Shown: positions 35,227 to 45,780, counted from the stretch's first letter. The stretch is 64,000 bases of DNA from Marinibium conchae (GCF_015595035.1 NZ_JADNRN010000001.1:1612001-1676000); one strand, 5' to 3'. Numbers and translations: made by a program. The notes: generated from the sequence alone by a model not told the origin.

Positions 35227-35265
35227 TGCTATGATTGTCCCGTCCTAGAATATGTTGACGGTTTT

Positions 35266-36789
35266 TTAAGCGTTATTACCCATATTGTGCATTTCTAGGT
35301 TGCTCAGTTCTTCTTGAATAACGGGCGTTGCCTTTGCTTTTTCACTTCGCGTTTTATCTATCCGTTCAAGATATGCTTGATCAACATCTCCGGTAATATA
35401 GCTACCATCAAAGACTGAGGTTTCGAAGGCCGGAATGGCTTGATTCTCTTCTCGAACGGCTTCAACTAAATCTGATATATCCTGGAATATTAAGCCATCG
35501 GCTTTTATACAATCAGCAATTTGTTCAATTTCTCTACCATAGGCAATTAGCTCGTTTGCCGATGGCATATCAATACCATACACGTTGGGGAAGCGAATCT
35601 CAGGTGCCGCCGAAGCAAAATAGACTTTATTTGCGCCCGATTCTCTGGCCATTTCAATGATCTGCTCAGAGGTTGTTCCTCGAACAATGGAGTCGTCGAC
35701 CAATAATACATTTTTGTCTTTGAACTCGGAGGAAATCGCATTCAACTTTCGGCGTACAGATTTTCTTCGCTGTGTTTGCCCAGGCATAATAAAGGTTCTG
35801 CCAATGTAGCGATTCTTTACAAAGCCTTGGCGGTAGGGTTTATTTAGGGTGTTAGCAATCTGCAGGGCTACGTCCATCGATGTTTCAGGAATTGGAATAA
35901 CCACATCAATGTCGAGATCAGCCCACTGCGCAGCAATTTTCTCACCCAGCTTACGCCCCATATTTACACGAGAAGCGTAAACACTGATGCCGTCGATGAA
36001 CGAGTCAGGGCGTGCAAAGTAAACGAATTCAAAAATACAGGGGGTTAAACTTGGGTTTTGCGCGCATTGCTTAGTAAATAGTTCACCGTCTTCATTTACG
36101 TAGACGGCTTCTCCTGGCGCGACATCGCGAACAAAGGTAAAACCAACAGAGTCCAAAGCAACACTCTCAGAAGCGACCATGTACTCATCACCGCTTTCTG
36201 TTTGACGCTTACCAAGTACTAGAGGGCGAATACCATGGGGGTCTCGAAAGGCAACCATACCATTGCCAATTATTGCTGCAACAACAGCGTATGCACCTCT
36301 AATTTTTTGATGAACGGTTTCTACAGCAGCGAATATTTCTTCAGGTTGCACTTCAAAGCTAGCAGCACCCTGTAACGCATGTGCAAAAATATTCAACAAT
36401 AACTCTGAATCTGACGTGGTATTAATGTGGCGACGGGAAATTCTAAACACTTCATCTTGCAACTCATGCGCGTTAGTTAGGTTACCGTTATGCGCAAAAG
36501 CAATGCCAAACGGAGAGTTCACATAAAAAGGTTGCGCTTCGGCTGAGCTTGACGAGCCGGCAGTAGGATAGCGACAATGGCCAATGCCCACATTGCCAGT
36601 AAGTCGCTTCATGTGTCGGGTACGAAAAACATCTCGAACAAGGCCGTTCTCTTTGCGCAGATGAAACATACCATCATCAATGGTCATTATCCCCGCGGCA
36701 TCTTGCCCTCTATGTTGCAATACTGTAAGCGCATCATACAAGTCTTGATTAACTGCGCCACGAGCCACTATTCCAACAATACCACACAT
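35266..36789 (-). CDS. purF: Amidophosphoribosyltransferase
   Basis: First committed step of purine synthesis: PRPP and glutamine give 5-phosphoribosylamine. The 507-residue protein starts MCGIVGIV, so Cys2 is the N-terminal nucleophile after methionine removal. The glutaminase domain shows RYPTAGSSS and HNGNLTN, and the phosphoribosyltransferase domain shows the PRPP loop [14 protein letters not shown]. It follows cvpA by 12 bp and is the last gene of the long minus-strand run that ends at the bidirectional terminator. Confidence 0.97.
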   Translation of the reverse strand: MCGIVGIVARGAVNQDLYDALTVLQHRGQDAAGIMTIDDGMFHLRKENGLVRDVFRTRHMKRLTGNVGIGHCRYPTAGSSSSAEAQPFYVNSPFGIAFAHNGNLTNAHELQDEVFRISRRHINTTSDSELLLNIFAHALQGAASFEVQPEEIFAAVETVHQKIRGAYAVVAAIIGNGMVAFRDPHGIRPLVLGKRQTESGDEYMVASESVALDSVGFTFVRDVAPGEAVYVNEDGELFTKQCAQNPSLTPCIFEFVYFARPDSFIDGISVYASRVNMGRKLGEKIAAQWADLDIDVVIPIPETSMDVALQIANTLNKPYRQGFVKNRYIGRTFIMPGQTQRRKSVRRKLNAISSEFKDKNVLLVDDSIVRGTTSEQIIEMARESGANKVYFASAAPEIRFPNVYGIDMPSANELIAYGREIEQIADCIKADGLIFQDISDLVEAVREENQAIPAFETSVFDGSYITGDVDQAYLERIDKTRSEKAKATPVIQEELSNLEMHNMGNNA

Positions 36790-36801
36790 AGACTTACCCT
36801 T

Positions 36802-37293
36802 TTATTCACTTGGAGAAAGAAAGCTAGAGCTTTCTTTTACGTATTCAAAAAACCATTCAATGACGACTGAAAATTCAGGCACCAGCACCGATTGAAGCCA
36901 CCATTCACTATCAGCAAGTGGTGTAAATGTATCTAGGAAGAATAGTAAGGCGCTTACAATGAGTAAGCCTCTTAGGGCGCCAAACACTGCACCCAGTGCA
37001 CGATCGGTTCCTGAAAGACCGGTCGCCTTAACCAACTGGGAAAATACATAGTTAACCAAGGCGCCAACAATTAGGGTACTCACAAACAATATCGCTATGG
37101 CAGTGCCATTTCGAAACAACTCGTCGCTGATGCGGGTAAGATATTGTGCTAATTGAGGGTAAAGTTGACTGGAAACGATGAAGGCGGAAAACCATACTAC
37201 AAGAGAGATTGCTTCTTTTACAAAGCCGCGGACAATACTAATTACCGCAGACAGAGCAATAATGCCTAGGATGGCAAAATCGAACCAATTCAT
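36802..37293 (-). CDS. cvpA: CvpA family membrane protein
   Basis: A 163-residue inner-membrane protein with four predicted helices, starting [31 protein letters not shown], which is characteristic of CvpA. The [23 protein letters not shown] loop-helix is also typical. In E. coli it lies directly before purF, as here, and is linked to colicin V production and envelope stress tolerance. A 136-bp gap before it may hold a promoter; I could not make out a PurR site. Confidence 0.92.
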   Translation of the reverse strand: MNWFDFAILGIIALSAVISIVRGFVKEAISLVVWFSAFIVSSQLYPQLAQYLTRISDELFRNGTAIAILFVSTLIVGALVNYVFSQLVKATGLSGTDRALGAVFGALRGLLIVSALLFFLDTFTPLADSEWWLQSVLVPEFSVVIEWFFEYVKESSSFLSPSE

Positions 37294-37429
37294 GAGCGCT
37301 GATCTCTATTTATTTTATTCATAAACCTAAGTCTGAATGTCACGTTTTCAAGGATCGTTTTGGTCTAAATTTGCCGCGCATTCTACCAGATGACCTAGCT
37401 CTGTCCAATATTAAATAATACTTTATTAC

Positions 37430-38170
37430 TTAATTTGTCGCTATGTCGAAGGTAGTTACTTTACCGCTTAAACCAGTTGTTTGTTTGAGGTGTGGCAAGG
37501 CATTATCAAGATTTTCACGCACTAACTCTGGGCCAACAAACACTTTTGTTAACTCGCCGCCACTGGTTCTCACCTTTCTAGAGAAAGCTCGGTAGCCCGC
37601 TTTATCGAGTTTTTTGAGTAACTCATTAACATTCTTCTGATTTCCAAAACTACCTAATTGCACAACCCAACCCGTGTCTTTCAACACAGACTCAGGATCA
37701 CTCTGAACGAGGGTTTGAGTCTCTAAGCTAGTTGGCGTTTCACTAGTTTCGCCCTCATCTGCGGCTTGATTTTGGCTACTTGCTGCTTTCATATTTTTGG
37801 CTAGTTGCTCAGTCATGGCAGCTTGTTTATCGGCACTGGCTTGTGACTCTGTCGACTCAGTCGCGTTATTTTGTTCAACTACTTGCGACGCATCAGTGTT
37901 TTTATTTGACTTAGCATTTTGCTCTTCATATTCCGCATCAACAGCAGTTTCATTCACTACAACTACATTTCGTCTTGTTGCCTCTGCAACTTTCTCAGCA
38001 GGAAAGGCATCTGGTTCGGTCGCACTCAGATTTGTTGTAGAACGCGGGAAATCAACGAAGGTTTCAGTATTCGTCTCTTTCTTCCCGTCCAAGTAATCGG
38101 GTAAAAAAATTACGATAACAGCAACAAGTATGATAGTTCCGACTAATCTGTTTTGTAATGCGTTTGACAC
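37430..38170 (-). CDS. dedD: DedD-like SPOR-domain protein
   Basis: A 246-residue protein: a short cytoplasmic N-terminus, one membrane helix (LVGTIILVAVIVIFLPDYLDG), a low-complexity linker rich in E, S, T, N and Q (about 60-160), and a C-terminal SPOR domain (about 165-246, WVVQLGSFGNQKNVNELLKKL). SPOR domains bind denuded peptidoglycan at the division site, and DedD helps cell constriction. Position between folC and cvpA matches the E. coli order. Confidence 0.9.
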   Translation of the reverse strand: MSNALQNRLVGTIILVAVIVIFLPDYLDGKKETNTETFVDFPRSTTNLSATEPDAFPAEKVAEATRRNVVVVNETAVDAEYEEQNAKSNKNTDASQVVEQNNATESTESQASADKQAAMTEQLAKNMKAASSQNQAADEGETSETPTSLETQTLVQSDPESVLKDTGWVVQLGSFGNQKNVNELLKKLDKAGYRAFSRKVRTSGGELTKVFVGPELVRENLDNALPHLKQTTGLSGKVTTFDIATN

Positions 38171-38272
38171 TTAGTTCACCTTTATCAACGAATTAATTTT
38201 TGTATGAGCAATACTCTGCGCTAAGTCGCGGCGTTGAGTAGTATCATAATGCGAGTGAAGTCTTGTCGTAAA

Positions 38273-39610
38273 TTATGCACTAGCATTGAGCTCGAGAACA
38301 GCTGCAACGGTTAAAAAAGAGCCTAATACTAGAATTAAATCGCCTGCTTTTGCCTCTGACAAAGCCCCTCTAAAGGCAGCTTCCACACTTTCATAGGCAA
38401 GTGTGTCATGAGCATACGGTGTCGCTTTTGCAAAAAGTCCGACACTATTTTGTAAGCGAGCTGCTTGTTCACCGCGTGCTGAGGGAAGGCTCGCACAATA
38501 CCATGTTGCGTTAACGTCTTTAAATGCAGCTAAGCTCACTTCAATATTTTTGTCCTTAAGCATGCCTACCACTATATGACAAACATCAAAGGAATAGGTT
38601 CTTAAAACTTGTCTTAGCTGCACGGCGCTGTCTTCATTATGTGCAACATCAAGCAATACCTCACAATGATTAGTTAATGTGCCACCTGCCATGGATGAGT
38701 TATTAGTGATATTGAGAGTATTTTTGGGCCACTTAGTATGACGGCCCAAAACCTGAGTTTGCTCAATGCAAGCTTGAATTTTGTCATCACTCACCAACAA
38801 TGGCATTTGCGCATGGGTTAAATCACTGATTGCAGAGACTACCGCAAGCGCTGTCGCTACGTTCACCTTTGGAATTTTTGCATTGGCAACACTAAAGCGC
38901 TTGTTAGCGAGTTCAACAATTTGTTGTTCTTGATGATAGAAAAAGTCTCGTCCTACTCGTTTTTGCTTTGCTTGCAGCAAGTTAGCATGCTGTAGCATAG
39001 ACACGGGCGGATTTTTTTCGCCAATTATAACGGGGCGTTGCGCTCTAAAGATGCCCGCCTTTTCGAAACCTATCTTCTCTTTGGTATCACCTAACCACTC
39101 TTGATGATCCAAGCCAATACTTGTAATAACAGCAATATCTGCATCAATAACGTTGGTCGCATCTAAGCGTCCGCCTAATCCTACTTCAAGGATCACGACA
39201 TCTAATGCTTGGCGAGAAAAAATATGCAGCCCCGCGAGTGTGGCAAACTCAAAATATGTCAGCGCTATGTCATTGTTCGAGCGCACACTATTAATGGTGT
39301 AAAAGCTCTCACACAGAAGTGCCTCCTGTACTTGACGTCCATTTATTCTGATACGTTCGCAAAAGCTGACTAAATGTGGCGAGCTATACACGCCAACGCT
39401 TAATCCGGCTTCTAAGCACACTTGTTCAATAAGAGCACAGGTAGTGCCTTTGCCATTTGTTCCACCAACCGTAATGACGATCTGATCGAGGAAACCAATT
39501 TCAAGACGATTAACCATCTCTGCAGTACGAGACAAGCCCATGTCAATTTCCTTAACATGGGCTTGTTCGATATAAGATAGCCAATCAGTTAGACTAGCGT
39601 TTTTATGCAT
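38273..39610 (-). CDS. folC: Dihydrofolate synthase / folylpolyglutamate synthase
   Basis: Adds L-glutamate to dihydropteroate and further glutamates to reduced folates. The 445-residue Mur-ligase-type enzyme has the P-loop VGGTNGKGTTCALIE (about residue 48), YSSPHLVSFCERIRING, the VILEVGLGGRLDATN segment and ITSIGLDHQEWLG, and a C-terminal glutamate-ligase domain with DVAHNEDS. It follows accD with an 11-bp gap, the typical gammaproteobacterial arrangement. Confidence 0.96.
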   Translation of the reverse strand: MHKNASLTDWLSYIEQAHVKEIDMGLSRTAEMVNRLEIGFLDQIVITVGGTNGKGTTCALIEQVCLEAGLSVGVYSSPHLVSFCERIRINGRQVQEALLCESFYTINSVRSNNDIALTYFEFATLAGLHIFSRQALDVVILEVGLGGRLDATNVIDADIAVITSIGLDHQEWLGDTKEKIGFEKAGIFRAQRPVIIGEKNPPVSMLQHANLLQAKQKRVGRDFFYHQEQQIVELANKRFSVANAKIPKVNVATALAVVSAISDLTHAQMPLLVSDDKIQACIEQTQVLGRHTKWPKNTLNITNNSSMAGGTLTNHCEVLLDVAHNEDSAVQLRQVLRTYSFDVCHIVVGMLKDKNIEVSLAAFKDVNATWYCASLPSARGEQAARLQNSVGLFAKATPYAHDTLAYESVEAAFRGALSEAKAGDLILVLGSFLTVAAVLELNASA

Positions 39611-39621
39611 GTCGTTTTATT

Positions 39622-40476
39622 CTAATTTTCCTGCACCGGACGGTGTAATTTAGACAACACAGAGAAAAGCTTATCTCGCATCTCACGACGATCAACAATC
39701 ATGTCGATAGCACCTTTCTCCAACAAAAACTCACTGCGTTGAAATCCTTCTGGTAAAGTTTCGCGCACGGTTTGTTCAATAACTCTCGGGCCAGCAAAGC
39801 CAATAAGTGCTTTCGGCTCAGCCACGTTTACATCGCCAAGCATGGCTAGACTGGCGGACACACCGCCCATAGTTGGATCGGTTAGTACCGAGATATATGG
39901 CAGACCTTGTTTGCTCATTTTGGCTAAGGCCGCACTCGTTTTTGCCATTTGCATTAACGACAGCAGTGCCTCTTGCATACGAGCACCACCACTGGTTGAA
40001 AAGCAAATAAGCGGCGTGTTGTCTTTCAGGCAGGCATTTACCGCCTCAACAAAACGAGCCCCTACAACAGAAGCCATTGAACCGCCCATGAAGGCAAATT
40101 CAAAACACGCAACCACAACAGGCATGCCGTTGAGTTTACCCTTCATCACCACGAGAGCATCTTTTTCATTCGTCGCTTTTTGCGCTGCGGTTATGCGATC
40201 TTTGTACTTTTTACTGTCTTTGAATTTCAAGACATCTTGAGGTTCAAACTCGGCACCAAGTTCTTCTCTGTCAGTAGCATCAAGAAAAGCATTGATACGA
40301 GCTCTTGCGCTTATACGCATATGATGATCGCATTTTGGACAAACTTCTTGCAGCTTCTCTAACTCAGTTTTGTATAGCACTGCATTACAGGAACCGCATT
40401 TTGTCCAAATCCCCTCTGGTACATTGCTCTTCGTAGACGATTGTGTGCGTGGAAGTATTCTTTCAATCCAGCTCAT
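39622..40476 (-). CDS. accD: Acetyl-CoA carboxylase carboxyltransferase beta subunit
   Basis: With AccA it moves the carboxyl group from biotin to acetyl-CoA, giving malonyl-CoA for fatty acid synthesis. The 284-residue protein has the N-terminal four-cysteine zinc finger (CGSC...CPKC, about residues 27-50) and the crotonase-type core with [25 protein letters not shown] and [17 protein letters not shown]. It lies 142 bp downstream of truA. Confidence 0.97.
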   Translation of the reverse strand: MSWIERILPRTQSSTKSNVPEGIWTKCGSCNAVLYKTELEKLQEVCPKCDHHMRISARARINAFLDATDREELGAEFEPQDVLKFKDSKKYKDRITAAQKATNEKDALVVMKGKLNGMPVVVACFEFAFMGGSMASVVGARFVEAVNACLKDNTPLICFSTSGGARMQEALLSLMQMAKTSAALAKMSKQGLPYISVLTDPTMGGVSASLAMLGDVNVAEPKALIGFAGPRVIEQTVRETLPEGFQRSEFLLEKGAIDMIVDRREMRDKLFSVLSKLHRPVQEN

Positions 40477-40618
40477 GAAACATTCCTATTGTTATTAATT
40501 CTTGTGCAGACCGACCGTGTTGCACTTTTATGACAGCATTAAATCACAAAACCATGGAATCACGAAAGTAAAACTGGTCTAAGAAGTGTTTTCACCGCAC
40601 TTCATAGCGCGAATGTGT

Positions 40619-41398
40619 TTACAAAAATATCGGGCCAAATGGACTTTTGGGTATCGCAAACTCTTCTGGATAGCTTACATCAACGAGATAAAGACCATTT
40701 GGTTGAGCAGTTGCCCCTGCCACTTTCCTGTCTCTCGCTTCCAGAGTTTCTTGCATCCACTCTACGCTGCACTCTCCTGTGCCAACCTTTACAAGAGAAC
40801 CGACTAGGTTTCTAACCATGTGATGCAGAAATGCATTTGCGGCGACTTCCAGCACGACATAATCACCTTTACGAGTAACGCTTATTTCCGACAAGGTTCT
40901 CACTGGCGAATGAGACTGGCAACTTACCGCTCGAAATGACGTAAAGTCGTGCTCACCGACCAAACACTGCGCCGCGCGGTGCATTCTGTCGACATCAAGC
41001 GGGTAATAAATGTGAGTAATTCCAGCATTGAGAATCGCTGGGCGAAGTGCATGATTATAAATAATGTAGCGATAACGTCGCGAACGTGCTGAAAAGCGTG
41101 CATGAAATTCGTCACTTGTGACTTTTGCCCACTTCACCCCTATGTTTTTAGCAAGGTGCGTATTCACGCCTCTTGTCCATGCTCTTATCGGACGCTGAAC
41201 GTCGGTATCGAAATGCACAACTTGATAAGTGGCGTGCACGCCTGCGTCGGTGCGACCAGCACAGGTAACCGAAATGGGTTCCAGTGCTATTTTTTGCAAA
41301 GCTTCTTCAAGATTTTGTTGAACACTAACAAAACTATTTTGACGCTGCCAGCCGTGGTAGCAGCTGCCGTCATACTCAATGCCCATGGCGATTCGCAT
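40619..41398 (-). CDS. truA: tRNA pseudouridine(38-40) synthase
   Basis: Makes pseudouridine at positions 38, 39 and 40 of the tRNA anticodon arm. The 259-residue protein has the catalytic aspartate in [11 protein letters not shown] (about residue 52), the YRYIIYNH strand and the C-terminal [17 protein letters not shown] segment characteristic of TruA. It begins 30 bp after rluB. Confidence 0.97.
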   Translation of the reverse strand: MRIAMGIEYDGSCYHGWQRQNSFVSVQQNLEEALQKIALEPISVTCAGRTDAGVHATYQVVHFDTDVQRPIRAWTRGVNTHLAKNIGVKWAKVTSDEFHARFSARSRRYRYIIYNHALRPAILNAGITHIYYPLDVDRMHRAAQCLVGEHDFTSFRAVSCQSHSPVRTLSEISVTRKGDYVVLEVAANAFLHHMVRNLVGSLVKVGTGECSVEWMQETLEARDRKVAGATAQPNGLYLVDVSYPEEFAIPKSPFGPIFL

Positions 41399-41428
41399 TT
41401 GTGGTGGACTTCCTAATCTATTCTTTAT

Positions 41429-42328
41429 TTAACGTTTATTGCGTGAACTGGCCACGTTTCTGCGACTATGCCCCGCTTTGTTCAATTTATGCTTTTTCAC
41501 TGATCTGCGCATCCGGCTGATACGTGCATGATCAAGCTTATCTTCTTTTGTCTTGATATTGCTCTCAGTTTCTTTGGGTAACTGCACGACCTTGCGCAAC
41601 TCATTTACCCGCGCTAAGTCTAGCTCTATCCAAGCGCCCTGGGGTAAACGTTTTTGCAACTCCAAATTACCATAACGCACTCTAATTAGGCGACTGACTT
41701 GTACACCTTGAGATTCCCATAAACGCCTCACTTCACGGTTCCTGCCTTCCGACAAGGTCACATCAAACCACTGATTTAGACTCTCATCGTCCGTAGGGCG
41801 AACATGTATATTGGTAAATTTAGCGACACCATCTTCAAGCTCAACACCTTTTTGAAGCGTTCGCAGCATTGCAGGTGTCACTTCGCCAAAAACACGCACT
41901 GCATACTCACGTTCAATTTCATGTCGAGGATGCATCAAGCGATTGGCCAGTTCACCGTCGTTGGTAAAAAATAACAAACCACTGGTGTTGATATCAAGTC
42001 GTCCAACGGCAATCCAGCGGTCATTTTGAATTATTGGTAGTCGGTCAAATACTGTCGCTCGCCCTTCTGGATCGTTGCGCGAACAGAGTTCACCCTCAGG
42101 TTTGTTGTACATCAAAACCCGACAGGCTGACTTTTCTTTATTACGAGACACTACCTGCCCATCAACTCGCAGTTGATCAGTAGGAGCAACGCGGTCACCT
42201 AGAGTGGCAACTTTGCCGTTTACAGAAATTCGGCCCTCTTCAATCCATCGTTCCATTTCTCTTCTGGAACCTACCCCATTATTGGCGAGGACTTTTTGTA
42301 ACTTTTCGGTTTCTTGACTATCCGTCAT
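41429..42328 (-). CDS. rluB: 23S rRNA pseudouridine(2605) synthase
   Basis: Pseudouridylates helix 93 of 23S rRNA. An N-terminal S4 RNA-binding domain ([31 protein letters not shown]) is followed by the RsuA-type catalytic domain with the aspartate in [19 protein letters not shown] (about residue 110). The long lysine- and arginine-rich C-terminal tail (about 255-299) is typical of RluB rather than RluE or RluF. It lies 68 bp after scpB; the scpB-rluB link is common in gammaproteobacteria. Confidence 0.94.
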   Translation of the reverse strand: MTDSQETEKLQKVLANNGVGSRREMERWIEEGRISVNGKVATLGDRVAPTDQLRVDGQVVSRNKEKSACRVLMYNKPEGELCSRNDPEGRATVFDRLPIIQNDRWIAVGRLDINTSGLLFFTNDGELANRLMHPRHEIEREYAVRVFGEVTPAMLRTLQKGVELEDGVAKFTNIHVRPTDDESLNQWFDVTLSEGRNREVRRLWESQGVQVSRLIRVRYGNLELQKRLPQGAWIELDLARVNELRKVVQLPKETESNIKTKEDKLDHARISRMRRSVKKHKLNKAGHSRRNVASSRNKR

Positions 42329-42396
42329 TTTCTATTCACTGTATGTGGGTTATTACTAAATAACCATATTGATATAGCTGCTCATGTCACGATGAA

Positions 42397-43035
42397 TCAA
42401 TGCAACTGTTCGTTTTCGGTTGACGTGTTTTTGGGCACCTCACCTTGCTCTTGTTCGTGCTGATTACTTTCTGAGTCGGCTGCATCCATTGCTTGCTGAA
42501 GACTTTCTTCAAACATATCTGCAGACGGTAACTCAGCTAAACTGCTAAGCGAAAAATAATCCAAAAATACTTTTGTTGTAGCGAGGAGCGCTGGCCTTCC
42601 GGGCACCTCTTTATGGCCAATAACTTTAACCCACCCGCGTTCGCTCAATGACTTTACGATGTTGCTACTTACAGCAACACCTCTAATCTCTTCAATTTCA
42701 CCACGTGTTATTGGCTGTCGATATGCAATTAACGCAAGCGTTTCTAGCATCGCTCTGCTATATTTCGGCGCGTTTTCCTGCCAAAGCTTCGACAGTACTA
42801 AACCTAAACTCTCATCAGATTGAAATCGATAACCTGAAGCGACCTTAATCAAACGAATACCTCGGTTCGAATAATCTTCTTCAAGCTGCTTTAGTATCTT
42901 ATTTAGCTGCTGAGTGCTAACACTAAAGTCGCTTAGGAAGCTGCTTTTCATAGCATCGATATTCAATGGCGCATCGGCAACAAAAATAGCTGCTTCAACG
43001 AGGTTCTTCAGTTGATTATCGTTTACTTTTTGCAT
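42397..43035 (-). CDS. scpB: Segregation and condensation protein B
   Basis: Kleisin-interacting winged-helix protein that works with ScpA and an SMC ATPase in chromosome compaction. The 212-residue protein has LKNLVEAAIFVADAPL at the N-terminus, the YRFQSD segment, and the diagnostic ALIAYRQPITRGEIEEIRGV helix-turn-helix, then HKEVPGRPALLATTKVFLDYFSL. The last 35 residues are a low-complexity acidic tail. No smc gene is in the window. Confidence 0.95.
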   Translation of the reverse strand: MQKVNDNQLKNLVEAAIFVADAPLNIDAMKSSFLSDFSVSTQQLNKILKQLEEDYSNRGIRLIKVASGYRFQSDESLGLVLSKLWQENAPKYSRAMLETLALIAYRQPITRGEIEEIRGVAVSSNIVKSLSERGWVKVIGHKEVPGRPALLATTKVFLDYFSLSSLAELPSADMFEESLQQAMDAADSESNQHEQEQGEVPKNTSTENEQLH

Positions 43036-43073
43036 ATTTTTTTAGCTCAACTCAGTAGCCTAAAATCTCAGGC

Positions 43074-43904
43074 TTAAACCTGATTATCGATATCCGGATA
43101 TTGTACTTCACCAAGCTTCACATGAATGCCGGTAAAGGGAGCTTCCTGTGAACAAACTATTAAGCCAGCCTTCACGAGCTCCAAAATAGCAATAAAGGTT
43201 ACTACCACACCTGACTTTCCTTGAGAAGGATCAAGTAAGGTGCTGATGTCTGTATATACCTCCGAATTTAGCAATTGTAACAGATGGGTCATCCTCTCAC
43301 GAGTTGATAATGCTTCTTTTTCAATCTGATGATGTTCAAAAGCCTCGGCACGTTGCATTGCCAATTGGAATGCAAAGGCAATATCCTGCAGGCTCACCTT
43401 AGGCAAGTGTTTAATAGGCTGAACATTTTCACTCGTTTGCGCAAGCGCAACGAATGTATCTCTATCAATGCGAGGGGCAGCATCAAGCTGTTCTGCAGCC
43501 ACTTTGATTTGTTCATATTCTTTAAGCCGGCGAATAAGCTCTGCACGCGGGTCGTCTTCTTCGTCGACCGAGTCATCGTGCTTTGGTAGCAAAAGACGCG
43601 ATTTTATTTCCGCAAGCATGGCAGCCATAAGTAAATATTCACCCGCTAGCTCAAGTTTGAGTTCAGTCATCACCTCAACATATTCCATATATTGTTTGGT
43701 AATTTGCAGAACGGGTAACTCAACAATATCGAATTTTTGTCGACGAATAAGATACAACAACAGATCGAGTGGTCCCTCGAAGCTATCGAGAATGACTTCC
43801 AATGCATCGGGGGGAATGTAGAGATCTTCAGGTTTTTCAACAAGCGCCTCACCATTCACAAAAGCAAGAGCTAAGGCTTGTTGTTCTTTTATTTGCTTAG
43901 TCAA
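43074..43904 (-). CDS. scpA: Segregation and condensation protein A
   Basis: The kleisin subunit of the SMC-ScpAB complex. The 276-residue protein shows the N-terminal kleisin helix FEGPLDLLLYLIRRQKFDIVELPVLQITKQY and the EYLLMAAMLAEIKSRLLLP segment, and ends with the C-terminal winged helix that contacts the SMC cap (VVTFIAILELVKAGLI). It starts inside the end of yciO (8-bp overlap) and precedes scpB by 38 bp. Confidence 0.95.
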   Translation of the reverse strand: MTKQIKEQQALALAFVNGEALVEKPEDLYIPPDALEVILDSFEGPLDLLLYLIRRQKFDIVELPVLQITKQYMEYVEVMTELKLELAGEYLLMAAMLAEIKSRLLLPKHDDSVDEEDDPRAELIRRLKEYEQIKVAAEQLDAAPRIDRDTFVALAQTSENVQPIKHLPKVSLQDIAFAFQLAMQRAEAFEHHQIEKEALSTRERMTHLLQLLNSEVYTDISTLLDPSQGKSGVVVTFIAILELVKAGLIVCSQEAPFTGIHVKLGEVQYPDIDNQV

Positions 43905-44517
43905 AAGGCGTTACGTCACCACTACCCACGCGTATAACTTCGGTACCACCTTCAGACATATCAATGACGGTCGTCGGTTCTTCCCCTAAATATCCACCAT
44001 GAATGATAAGCCCAACTAATTTTTCAAGTTTGTCTCGAATCTCGTCGGGATCAGTTTCTGCCATCGACTGCTTAGGCAGAATGAGCGTCGTGGACATGAG
44101 TGGTTCGCCCAATTCTTCAAGTATCGCCAAAGCAATAGTATTGTCAGGCACTCGAATACCAATTGTTTTACGTTTGGGGTTTTGTAAGCGTTTGGGCACC
44201 TCTTTTGTTGCTTTAAGGATAAAGGTATAGGGCCCTGGTGTATTGTTTTTGATTTGCCTAAATGCCGTGTTGTCTACTCTTGCATAGACCGACAGTTCTG
44301 ACATATCTCGGCACATCAGGGTAAAGTTGTGCTCCTTACCAATATCGCGAATACGGCATATTTGCTCAAGTGCACGTTTATTTTCCATTTGGCAGCCAAT
44401 AGCATAGCCAGAGTCAGTTGGGTAAACGATTACCTCACCCGCATTAATAATTTCACATGCTTGTTTTACGAGTCTTGCTTGTGGATTATCTGGGTGTATA
44501 TAAAAAAATTGGCTCAT
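43897..44517 (-). CDS. yciO: YciO family (Sua5/YrdC-like) protein
   Basis: A 206-residue protein of the Sua5/YrdC/YciO fold, related to threonylcarbamoyl-AMP synthases used for t6A37 of tRNA. Typical segments are VIYPTDSGYAIGC, the KNNTPGPYTFILKAT strand, KTIGIRVPDN and the STTLILP region. YciO itself is probably not the main t6A enzyme in bacteria that also have TsaC, so its exact role is uncertain. It sits one base after the rnm stop and overlaps scpA, as part of one transcript. Confidence 0.88.
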   Translation of the reverse strand: MSQFFYIHPDNPQARLVKQACEIINAGEVIVYPTDSGYAIGCQMENKRALEQICRIRDIGKEHNFTLMCRDMSELSVYARVDNTAFRQIKNNTPGPYTFILKATKEVPKRLQNPKRKTIGIRVPDNTIALAILEELGEPLMSTTLILPKQSMAETDPDEIRDKLEKLVGLIIHGGYLGEEPTTVIDMSEGGTEVIRVGSGDVTPFD

Positions 44518-44518
44518 A

Positions 44519-45382
44519 CTATCCTCGATTGAGCAATGGGGCTTGATTCATTATAGTCCAATCATGATATACGGGTACAACTGTTTCAGGAAGTTCTAAA
44601 CGCCGCCCTAACTCTGTAAATCGACTAGGGAAATGAAAGTCCGACCCTGCAGACGCCATTAACTTGTTATCAGTCATCATTTCTTGTAACAAGCGTTTGG
44701 TATCAGCAGCCATGTTTGGATGGGTTATTTCCATGGCATCCCCTCCTAAATTTGAAAATTCAGCTACCAAACGTCTGAGCCACTTAGTGGTCATGTCATA
44801 ATGAGATGGATGCGCAAGCACAGCTCTCCCACCAGCATCGTGAATCCATTTAATCGCCTCTTCAATGCTTATCCATCTGGGCGCCGCGTGTGCTTTTTTG
44901 TTCTTTCCAAGAAATTTTGAAAAAGCTTGCTGGGCTTTGTCGACTGCTCCCCGCTCAACTAATGCTTTGGCTATGTGATTTCTCGATATTTGTGCGCCAT
45001 CCGCATAGCTTAAGGCAAGATCGTAGATGCCCGGGTACCCGCATTTAGTCAACTTTTCGCAGATACGTTTAGCTCTTGAATCTCGCTCCTGCAACTGCTG
45101 CGTGAGCCTTTGCTGAAACTCAGTATCTTGAATATCAAGCCCCAAACCGACGATGTGAATATCAAAGCCGTGCCAAGAGGTTGACAACTCAACACCAGCC
45201 ACAATGTGAATAGCAATATTTTCTGACTGGGCATAATCTCTAGCGACTTGTATACCCGCTACTGTGTCGTGGTCAGTTATCGCAAGCACGTCAACTTGCA
45301 TTTGTTGAGCTCGCTGAACTAGCTCTATTGGCGTTAGAGCACCATCGGACGATGTGGTGTGGCTATGTAAATCTATTTTCAA
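44519..45382 (-). CDS. rnm: PHP-domain 5'-3' exoribonuclease RNase AM (YciV)
   Basis: A metal-dependent PHP-domain hydrolase of the YciV/TrpH type; in E. coli the enzyme trims the 5' ends of ribosomal RNAs and acts on 3',5'-bisphosphonucleotides. Metal motifs are DLHSHTTSSDG, TDHDTVAG, VELSTSWHG, LAHPSHYD and SGSDFH. I start at the TTG at 45382 (287 residues), which begins KIDLHSHTTSSDG as the family does. The frame runs back to 45538, but that extension looks like translated leader DNA. It is divergent from the trp operon, as in E. coli. Confidence 0.9.
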   Translation of the reverse strand: MKIDLHSHTTSSDGALTPIELVQRAQQMQVDVLAITDHDTVAGIQVARDYAQSENIAIHIVAGVELSTSWHGFDIHIVGLGLDIQDTEFQQRLTQQLQERDSRAKRICEKLTKCGYPGIYDLALSYADGAQISRNHIAKALVERGAVDKAQQAFSKFLGKNKKAHAAPRWISIEEAIKWIHDAGGRAVLAHPSHYDMTTKWLRRLVAEFSNLGGDAMEITHPNMAADTKRLLQEMMTDNKLMASAGSDFHFPSRFTELGRRLELPETVVPVYHDWTIMNQAPLLNRG

Positions 45383-45700
45383 GGTAATAGTCTTATGTTT
45401 AGGGTATGGCTTATAACATTTAAAAAGCGTTAATAGCTTGACACAGAGGCCAAATTGTTTTCTCCTATGCAGTATAAACAAATCGGCAGAACATAGATAC
45501 ACGCGAAGAAATACACGAAGATACGCAAAGCGACACACATCATCGGACTCGCGAGCGTTCCCCCTCAGACGGGCGCGTAAATTCTGAGATAAATATGAAA
45601 GTTAATACGAAGGCAAGTGTGAATGCTCAACATTGTCTTGAGTTAAGCCTGAGAGAGAATTCCTATAATAATTCATAGGACTCAATCAAATTGCATAGGC
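45383..45700. other. Intergenic region between rnm and trp leader
   Basis: This stretch should hold the divergent promoters of rnm and trp. A TATAAT at 45664-45669 with TTGAGT at 45638-45643 (20-bp spacing, long) is the best trp-side candidate. CCTAT and ATAGG arms flank the -10. I could not see a match to the E. coli TrpR operator. A 27-codon frame at 45595-45678 is open but unsupported. Confidence 0.4.
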
Positions 45701-45773
45701 AAAGAAGTACTTAACAACGAAGCACTTCACAAAGAACTACTTAAGAAAGAACTACAAAAAAGAATTACTTAAA
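45701..45773. repeat. Five imperfect 15-bp direct repeats in the trp leader
   Basis: Units begin at 45701, 45716, 45731, 45746 and 45759 (the last spacing is 13 bp). The consensus is AAAGAACTACTTAAG. The array ends seven bases before the trpL start codon, so it should be transcribed as the 5' untranslated leader of the trp mRNA. Confidence 0.85.
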
Positions 45774-45780
45774 GAGAACA

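Noticed and set aside
37294-37429. PurR operator before cvpA-purF
   Set aside because: I looked for the ANGCAANCGNTTNCNT pattern on both strands of the gap and saw no convincing match.
45383-45538. N-terminal extension of the PHP-domain gene
   Set aside because: The extra 52 residues are unlike the family and the conserved metal motif begins right after the TTG at 45382, so the extension is probably untranslated.
45595-45678. 27-codon frame upstream of the trp repeats
   Set aside because: The ATG has only a weak ribosome site and the frame spans the best candidate -10 of the trp promoter, so it is probably not transcribed as a leader.
45701-45773. Repeat array in the trp leader as a CRISPR or transposon remnant
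   Set aside because: The period is 15 bp with no spacers, and there are no terminal inverted repeats or transposase fragments nearby.
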